A stretch of 18,476 nt of DNA from JANRKT01 sp033763355 (GTDB lineage Bacteria; Bacteroidota; Bacteroidia; Chitinophagales; Chitinophagaceae). Below the pieces are notes generated by a model that worked only from the letters and a program-made list of their open reading frames with translations, made no database searches and was not told the origin of the DNA. How positions within the stretch are numbered: the stretch's first letter is position 1; every line of letters starts with the position of its first letter. Location of the stretch: contig JANRKT010000027.1 in assembly GCA_033763355.1 (NCBI GenBank), positions 1 to 18,476 on the forward strand, in the 5' to 3' direction. Shown here one piece after another: positions 13,930 to 18,476 of the stretch. The translations under genes were made by a program, and so were the position numbers.

Positions 13930-14640
13930 TTATAACTTCAGGTAATAATCTTTCAGGAGTTCAGTAAACTCTGCTGTATATTCATCCTTTTCTTTTATTG
14001 CAAGGCTATAGCTTTGCACAGGGCTTACTTTATTTTTTGTAAAGTGCAATACACTTCTGAAATAGTCATGTTGCGTTGTCTGCTTTACCTGTAATTCTTC
14101 CGATAAACAAAATCCTTTTTTTTCTGCCATTTGCCTGAATGGTTTAACCCGTTGAGACGGTAAAAGGATACCCAATGAACCATCTTCAGCAAGGTTAGTA
14201 TAAGTAGTATCCAGCAGTTCCTGTAATGAAAGGTTACTGCTGTGTTTAGCCAGGTTTTTTCTTTCATCATCAGATGGCAGCTGGTTTTCGTAAAACGGCG
14301 GGTTGGTAATTACAAAATCATACTTAACCGGGAAAACAAAAGTTCTTGCATCACCTATAAAGATCCTGCATTTATCTTTCCAGTTGTTGTGGCCGATGTT
14401 GTCTTTAAGCTGTTTAAAACAGTCAGGGTCCAGTTCAATGCCATGTATCTGCGATTTGAGTTTTTGTGCAAGCATCAGCATCAGCAAACCGGTGCCGCTC
14501 CCGATATCAAGAATATAAGTATAATCCCTTATTTTGGCTGCAAACCATGCACCTAAGATGCAGGCATCGGTGCTCACTTTCATGGCACACTTATCCTGGT
14601 ATACAGTGAATTGCTTAAACTGGAAATAGCTGTTCGGCAT
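13930..14640 (-). CDS. trmN6: tRNA1(Val) (adenine(37)-N6)-methyltransferase
   Basis: A class I SAM-dependent methyltransferase that methylates N6 of A37 in tRNA1(Val), the YfiC/TrmN6 family. FKQFTVYQDKCAMKVSTDACILGAW is the family's characteristic N-terminus. The SAM site DIGSGTG is at residues 45-51 with acidic E69 (HGIEL), and the catalytic NPPF motif at residues 113-116. The length of 236 residues is close to the E. coli enzyme. It has its own canonical promoter inside the end of tsaD, so it can be expressed apart from tsaD. Its stop codon is separated by one base from the stop of the dehydrogenase-like gene, leaving no room for a conventional terminator between the convergent genes. The substrate tRNA is inferred from the family. 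Confidence 0.9.
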   Translation of the reverse strand: MPNSYFQFKQFTVYQDKCAMKVSTDACILGAWFAAKIRDYTYILDIGSGTGLLMLMLAQKLKSQIHGIELDPDCFKQLKDNIGHNNWKDKCRIFIGDARTFVFPVKYDFVITNPPFYENQLPSDDERKNLAKHSSNLSLQELLDTTYTNLAEDGSLGILLPSQRVKPFRQMAEKKGFCLSEELQVKQTTQHDYFRSVLHFTKNKVSPVQSYSLAIKEKDEYTAEFTELLKDYYLKL

Positions 14641-14674
14641 TAAGGGTTGAAAACTTTTACCAGAGGGAGCGGGG

Positions 14675-14703
14675 CAAAGATAGATTTTCCTTTGCTATTT
14701 CAA
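14675..14703 (-). promoter_or_regulatory. Canonical promoter of trmN6
   Basis: On the minus strand TTG (14701-14703) and TATCTTTG (14675-14682) are separated by 18 bases, an exact match to Bacteroidota -33/-7 spacing. The -7 element ends 34 bases before the trmN6 start. It lies in the short gap after the tsaD stop codon. Confidence 0.7.
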
Positions 14704-14705
14704 TA

Positions 14706-15731
14706 TTACCATTCTGCACGGGCAGAAGCGCTTACAGATAAATCGCTGAAACGGCCGGCCATGTATTTGTAATAACCTGTGAGGGCTATCATGGCGGCAT
14801 TATCAGTACAATATTCAGGAGCGGGGATATGTGTAACCCAGTTCATTTTTTTACCCAATGCAAGAAATTCTTTTCTGAGCCCTGAATTGGCAGACACACC
14901 GCCGGAGAGGCAAACGTTTTTGATGCCGGTAAGCAATGCTGCTTTTTTAAGTTTCTTCAGCAAAATGGTAACAATGCGGTATTGAATGGAAGCGCAGATG
15001 TCTTCAAGGTTGTTTTGAATGAATTGCGGATATTGTTGCTGGTGCTCCTGCAAAAAATACAGGATAGCAGTTTTAAGCCCGCTGAAACTGAAATCCAGTC
15101 CTTTTATCTGTGGTTCTGGAAACGGGAATTTTGTTGCATTGCCATTTTGGGCGTACTTATCAATTAAAGGGCCGCCGGGATAGGGGAGGCCTAATAATTT
15201 GGCAGATTTATCAAATGCTTCACCCGCTGCGTCATCAATGGTTTCGCCAATTACTTTCATTTGCAAAGGGGATTCGCAAAGTACAATCTGTGTATGCCCG
15301 CCGCTGACTGTTAAACATAAAAAAGGAAAAGACGGTATGGGGTCCTCCCTGCCCTCAGTAAAGGAGGTAATCAGGTTTGCAATAACATGTGCCTGCATGT
15401 GGTGTACTGCTATCAGGGGAACATCAAGCGCAAGAGCAAGCGATTTGGCAAAAGAACTCCCCACCAGCAGGGCTCCGATTAAACCGGGGGATTGTGTGAA
15501 AGCTACTGCATTTACAGTCTCCAGTCGGCAGTCGGCAGCCTTCAATGCGGTATCCACTACCGGAATGATGTTTTGCATGTGTGCACGGCTTGCCAGTTCG
15601 GGAACCACACCGCCATATTTTTCATGAATGGCCTGCCCCGCAATTTCATTGGATAAAATCCTGCCATCACAGCAAACTGAAGCGCTGGTTTCATCGCATG
15701 AAGATTCAATGGCTAAAATGTGTACAGGCAT
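14706..15731 (-). CDS. tsaD: tRNA N6-adenosine threonylcarbamoyltransferase TsaD
   Basis: It transfers the threonylcarbamoyl group from TC-AMP to A37 of ANN-decoding tRNAs, giving t6A, in a complex with TsaB and TsaE. The 341 residues cover the whole family. The ASKHA-fold start is ILAIESSCDETSASV. Metal ligands H111 and H115 are in HHMQAH, the nucleotide loop SGGHTQ is at residues 143-148, GLDFSFSGLKTA is at about 211-222, LSGGVSANSGLR is at about 275-286, and the third ligand D310 is in CTDNAAM. All key residues are present. Its start is six bases after the stop of the small membrane protein gene, suggesting one operon. A 17-base GTCGGCA tandem sits inside the coding sequence in a variable loop. 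Confidence 0.97.
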   Translation of the reverse strand: MPVHILAIESSCDETSASVCCDGRILSNEIAGQAIHEKYGGVVPELASRAHMQNIIPVVDTALKAADCRLETVNAVAFTQSPGLIGALLVGSSFAKSLALALDVPLIAVHHMQAHVIANLITSFTEGREDPIPSFPFLCLTVSGGHTQIVLCESPLQMKVIGETIDDAAGEAFDKSAKLLGLPYPGGPLIDKYAQNGNATKFPFPEPQIKGLDFSFSGLKTAILYFLQEHQQQYPQFIQNNLEDICASIQYRIVTILLKKLKKAALLTGIKNVCLSGGVSANSGLRKEFLALGKKMNWVTHIPAPEYCTDNAAMIALTGYYKYMAGRFSDLSVSASARAEW

Positions 15732-15737
15732 GGCCTG

Positions 15738-16043
15738 CTAAGGTAAGTAAGTAACCTGATTGATGTTTATAACGGTTACATTATCGGGTAAATGCTGAAC
15801 CACATTGTAGCAGATTTTAACTTTGGAACCGGATACCAGTACAACTTTATCGTCTGTTATTTGCGGATAAAATATTTTTTTATCAGGTGTTTCCACAAAA
15901 AGAAAAATTCCGGTGCTGTCCTGGTACTCTTTTATTACCCCTTCAGTTTCAGTTTTACAGGCAACGCTTGTTTTGCCGGTAGTGAACATCAGAAGGGCAG
16001 AGGAAAGCAGTAGTATGAGGCAGGCATAAATTATTTTAATCAT
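15738..16043 (-). CDS. Small membrane-anchored protein of unknown function
   Basis: I do not recognise the family. The protein starts MIKIIYACLILLLSSALLMF, a hydrophobic N-terminal helix that could be a membrane anchor or uncleaved signal. About 75 polar residues follow with alternating strand-like pattern (EGVIKEYQDSTGIFLFVETPDKKIFYPQI, SGSKVKICYNVV), suggesting a small beta-barrel or OB-like extracytoplasmic domain. Two cysteines, one in each half (VACKTE and KICYN), could form a disulfide. The frame extends to an ATG at 16064, but that codon lies inside the -7 element at 16062-16069, so the ATG at 16043 is the better start (101 residues). The stop is six bases from the tsaD start, so it is likely the first gene of a two-gene operon with tsaD. 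Confidence 0.75.
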   Translation of the reverse strand: MIKIIYACLILLLSSALLMFTTGKTSVACKTETEGVIKEYQDSTGIFLFVETPDKKIFYPQITDDKVVLVSGSKVKICYNVVQHLPDNVTVININQVTYLP

Positions 16044-16061
16044 GGGTTGGCGTGATTTGCG

Positions 16062-16069
16062 CAAAGATA
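16062..16069 (-). promoter_or_regulatory. -7 promoter element of the small membrane protein-tsaD operon
   Basis: The minus strand reads TATCTTTG, an exact TAnnTTTG match and the same octamer as for trmN6. It lies 18 bases before the ATG at 16043 and covers the alternative ATG at 16064, ruling that start out for this promoter. The -33 region shows only TTTC. Confidence 0.55.
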
Positions 16070-16175
16070 ACCGTGGGCACCTGAAAGAAATACTGCACTG
16101 GCTTTAAGATATTAACAAAAAAGGATCGGGTGTGAAAAAATATACTTTGGAAAATTGATGTTTATATCAGGTAAT
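16070..16175. other. Short gap between permease and small membrane protein genes
   Basis: This 106-bp stretch lies between two minus-strand genes and holds the upstream part of the promoter whose -7 box is at 16062-16069. I see no terminator hairpin after the permease stop, so some readthrough into the tsaD operon is possible. No short coding frame with a plausible product is visible. Confidence 0.4.
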
Positions 16176-17414
16176 TTATTTTGACCGTATGGCATTAACA
16201 GGGTTCATACGGGCTGCTACAGAAGCAGGGATAATGCCCGACAAAACACCGAGAATGATACAAATACTTAGGGTAAGAATAATATTTCCCCATGAAAGCT
16301 GAACATTGAATTTAAATACAGTTGTTAGTATGTATGTCATCGGCCAGACAAGTAAAAGCCCTATCAATCCGCCGATGATACACAGGAATGCTGATTCTAT
16401 GAGAAACTCGCTGAGTATGGTCCTGTTTTTAGCACCTATGGCTTTTTTTAGTCCAATAATAGAAGTTCTTTCCCTTACGCTTACAAACATGATGTTGGCC
16501 ACGCCAAATGCACCAACAATAAGAGATAACAAAGCGATGAACCAGCCGCCAAGGCTTACCTGTCCGAAGAAAGCATTCATCTGGTCAGAACCGGCCGTTA
16601 CATCATTCAATGCAAAATCATCTTCTTCTTTTGGCGTTAACCTGCGTATGGAACGCATCAGGCCTCTTAATTCCCCTTTCAGGTCTTCTACTGTTATGCC
16701 TGGTTTGGCCTGCACCATAATAAACCCGTCGAGTTTCCTGAAATTGGCCAGCCTGCGGCAAAAATTTGCACTTACCAGCACTATGTTATCAAAATCCCAT
16801 CCCCCCATAAGTGTTTGCCCTTTCTTTTTGGTAACGCCTATTATCACCGCCTTTGAAGGCCCTAACTGAACTTCATTGCCAATGGCTTTTGACGGGTCGT
16901 TAAATAATTTTTCAGCATTGTCATAACCCATTATGGCCACACTTGCCCCCTGGTTAAATTCCGCGGGGCTGATGTAACGGCCATATTGAATCTCTACATC
17001 CTGTATCTTTTCAAATTCATCCGTAACAGCATACCACACCACGCCTTCTAACGAAGCATTGTTATACTCCACATTGGAAACATTAAAAAAAGTGAATGCC
17101 ACATTCTCTGCGCTGAAAGCCCTTTCTTTCAGCAAATGCAGCTCTTCAATTTTGGGGGTGGGCCGGTTCATGTATTTCCACCAGTTGTCGGGGCCACCCC
17201 CGCCCCAGGGGAATTTTTGAATATAAACTGTATTTACGCCAAGCGATTTTAATTCTGTTTTTACCGTTTTCTCAAGACTGCCTGTTGTGGCAAGCACACT
17301 TATAATGCAGAAAATGCCAATGGTTATACCAAGCAGCGAAAGTAAAGTGCGGGCTTTATTGTGGCTGAATTCTTCAAGTGTAAACCGGAGAATAGAAAGA
17401 ATACGCGAAAGCAT
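16176..17414 (-). CDS. ABC transporter permease, MacB/FtsX type (complete)
   Basis: This is an inner-membrane permease of the type VII (MacB/FtsX) ABC family, which uses ATP to move substrates or do work in the periplasm. TM1 (TLLSLLGITIGIFCIISVLA) is near the N-terminus. A periplasmic MacB-type core domain of about 220 residues follows (VNTVYIQKFPWGG through the RSIRRLTPKEEDDF region). Three C-terminal helices follow, with the coupling segment MFVSVRERTSIIGLKKAIGAK after the first of them and the end SVAARMNPVNAIRSK. It is a close paralogue of the permease just upstream. No ATPase gene is in the window. The frame extends to a TTG at 17435, but that lies within a -7-like TAAATTTG (17433-17440), so ATG 17414 is preferred (412 residues). 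The gap to the upstream permease is short. Confidence 0.88.
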   Translation of the reverse strand: MLSRILSILRFTLEEFSHNKARTLLSLLGITIGIFCIISVLATTGSLEKTVKTELKSLGVNTVYIQKFPWGGGGPDNWWKYMNRPTPKIEELHLLKERAFSAENVAFTFFNVSNVEYNNASLEGVVWYAVTDEFEKIQDVEIQYGRYISPAEFNQGASVAIMGYDNAEKLFNDPSKAIGNEVQLGPSKAVIIGVTKKKGQTLMGGWDFDNIVLVSANFCRRLANFRKLDGFIMVQAKPGITVEDLKGELRGLMRSIRRLTPKEEDDFALNDVTAGSDQMNAFFGQVSLGGWFIALLSLIVGAFGVANIMFVSVRERTSIIGLKKAIGAKNRTILSEFLIESAFLCIIGGLIGLLLVWPMTYILTTVFKFNVQLSWGNIILTLSICIILGVLSGIIPASVAARMNPVNAIRSK

Positions 17415-17432
17415 GCTGGTTGAAGTTGTATC

Positions 17433-17440
17433 CAAATTTA
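17433..17440 (-). promoter_or_regulatory. -7 promoter element of the downstream permease gene
   Basis: The minus strand reads TAAATTTG, 18 bases before the ATG at 17414. The nearest TTG upstream is only 13 bases away, shorter than usual, so the promoter may be weak. It would let this permease be expressed separately from its paralogue. Confidence 0.4.
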
Positions 17441-17475
17441 TGAATTACAGCAGCAATGCATGTTTTTTTTATCCC

Positions 17476-18476
17476 TTATTTAGACCTGATGGCAACTACG
17501 GGGTCCATTCTTGCAGCAATGGAGGCAGGGATGATGCCTGCAAGTATGCCAATGATGATGCAGATGGTAATAGCCAGGCTTAGGATACCAATAGATATGA
17601 AAACGGGAAAATTAAAAGCGGCGGAAAGAAACTTTGTAAGTGTAAAAACCAGTATTAAACCTATCAGCCCGCCCAAAAGGCAGATGAAAGAAGACTCAAG
17701 TAAAAATTCTGCAAGGATGGTGCGCTTTTTGGCGCCAATGGCTTTCTTTAACCCGATTATGGGGGTACGTTCCCTTACCGTTACAAACATGATGTTGGCA
17801 ATGCTGAAAGTTCCTACTACCAGGCTTAAAAAACCAATAAACCAGCCCCCTATGTTTACTGAGCCAAAGAAACCGCTTACTGCTTTGCTGAAATCGCTAA
17901 CTGCGTTTAATGAAAAATTATCTTCTTCCTTTGGGCCCAGCCTTCGCAACGAACGCATAGCGCCTTTTAATTCATCCTTAAGCGCCTCTGTTGTAACATG
18001 CTCATTGCCCTGTACCATTATTACCGGGTTATTGTAACGCTCCTCATACATCTGTTTAAAAAAACGGTGGGGCATAATGATACAGCGGTCAAATTCCCAT
18101 CCGCCAATCAGGCTTTTTCCCTGCTTTTTAATTACACCTGCAATAACAGCGTTGCGGTTTTTTAATTTTACTTCTTTGCCAACCGCTTTTTCCGGTTTGC
18201 CAAATAATTTTTCTGCATTTTCGTAACCCATAATAATACTTGGGGTGCCATGGTCAAACTCCATGAGATTTAAATAGCGGCCATAGGCAATTTCAAATGG
18301 CTGAATATCGTGAAAGCCTTCCGATACCCCGTAATAATTCACACCCTGTAGCTGATCGTTTTCAAACTCCACATTAAACTGTGTGCTGAGGTTATACGCA
18401 ATGTGCATTACAGCTTTTGATTTATCTCTGATAAAGCGCATCTCTTCATATTTCGGCTCCGGGCGTTTTACATACC
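17476..18476 (-). CDS. ABC transporter permease, MacB/FtsX type (5' end outside window)
   Basis: This is the C-terminal 333 residues of a second FtsX-family permease. The frame is open to the window edge (upstream codons read YVKRPEPKYEE), so TM1 and the start codon lie outside. The periplasmic MacB-core part shows VNYYGVSEGFHDIQPFEIAYGRYLNLMEF and IIMGYENAEKLFGKPEKAVG. Both align directly with the paralogue (VVWYAVTDEFEKIQDVEIQYGRYISPAEF; AIMGYDNAEKLFNDPSKAIG). The C-terminal helices carry MFVTVRERTPIIGLKKAIGAK and the end SIAARMDPVVAIRSK. The pair probably forms a heterodimeric transporter driven by an ATPase encoded elsewhere, perhaps beyond the right edge. The substrate is unknown. Confidence 0.88.
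   Translation of the reverse strand, partial: YVKRPEPKYEEMRFIRDKSKAVMHIAYNLSTQFNVEFENDQLQGVNYYGVSEGFHDIQPFEIAYGRYLNLMEFDHGTPSIIMGYENAEKLFGKPEKAVGKEVKLKNRNAVIAGVIKKQGKSLIGGWEFDRCIIMPHRFFKQMYEERYNNPVIMVQGNEHVTTEALKDELKGAMRSLRRLGPKEEDNFSLNAVSDFSKAVSGFFGSVNIGGWFIGFLSLVVGTFSIANIMFVTVRERTPIIGLKKAIGAKKRTILAEFLLESSFICLLGGLIGLILVFTLTKFLSAAFNFPVFISIGILSLAITICIIIGILAGIIPASIAARMDPVVAIRSK

Noticed and set aside
16306..16869. 187-codon plus-strand frame inside the permease, with a similar one at 17456-18037
   Set aside because: Both are antisense shadows of paralogous permeases. Their similarity to each other simply mirrors the paralogy, and each is rich in Pro/Ser/Met as expected of such shadows.

Overview
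The window looks like a chromosomal segment from a member of the Bacteroidota, most probably the family Chitinophagaceae. The evidence is a moderate GC content, a TonB-dependent outer-membrane beta-barrel receptor, a PQQ sugar dehydrogenase fused to PKD, cytochrome c and carbohydrate-binding domains, and Bacteroidota-type -7 promoter elements (TAnnTTTG) a short distance upstream of most start codons. I see no phage genes, intact insertion sequence, CRISPR array or rRNA. The family-level placement is an inference from gene content.

Layout, left to right. (1) 102-2759, plus: TonB-dependent receptor with its own terminator. (2) 2898-9205, plus: a carbohydrate block with an exported glycoside hydrolase family 3 enzyme, the large PQQ dehydrogenase fusion, and a Tat-signal sugar isomerase/epimerase-like TIM barrel. 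The last two look cotranscribed. (3) 9398-9835, minus: a VOC (glyoxalase-fold) protein, followed by a 317-bp hairpin-rich gap. (4) 10153-12138, plus: a Bor-like lipoprotein and a sugar-lactone-oxidase-type FAD enzyme. (5) 12139-12725: a gap packed with hairpins, a broken GIY-YIG endonuclease gene (minus), tRNA-Leu(CAA) (minus) and an inverted repeat built from 9-nt-spaced GTCA units. (6) 12726-13928, plus: a saccharopine/alanine dehydrogenase-like enzyme, meeting trmN6 tail to tail with one base between the stop codons. (7) 13930-18476, minus: trmN6 (tRNA methyltransferase), tsaD (tRNA t6A synthesis), a small membrane-anchored protein of unknown function, and two tandem FtsX/MacB-type permeases. 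The upstream permease runs off the window end.

The most coherent system is block 2. The three predicted products are all exported. Together they suggest extracytoplasmic sugar processing: hydrolysis by GH3, oxidation by the PQQ domain with electrons passing to the fused haem, and further conversion by the metal-dependent TIM barrel. Blocks 5 and 7 hold translation genes (tRNA-Leu, trmN6, tsaD).

Several open reading frames start upstream of the likely true start. In four or five cases the -7 promoter element lies on or downstream of the first possible start codon, so I used the next ATG and say so in each entry. All calls come from reading the sequence; no database search was possible.
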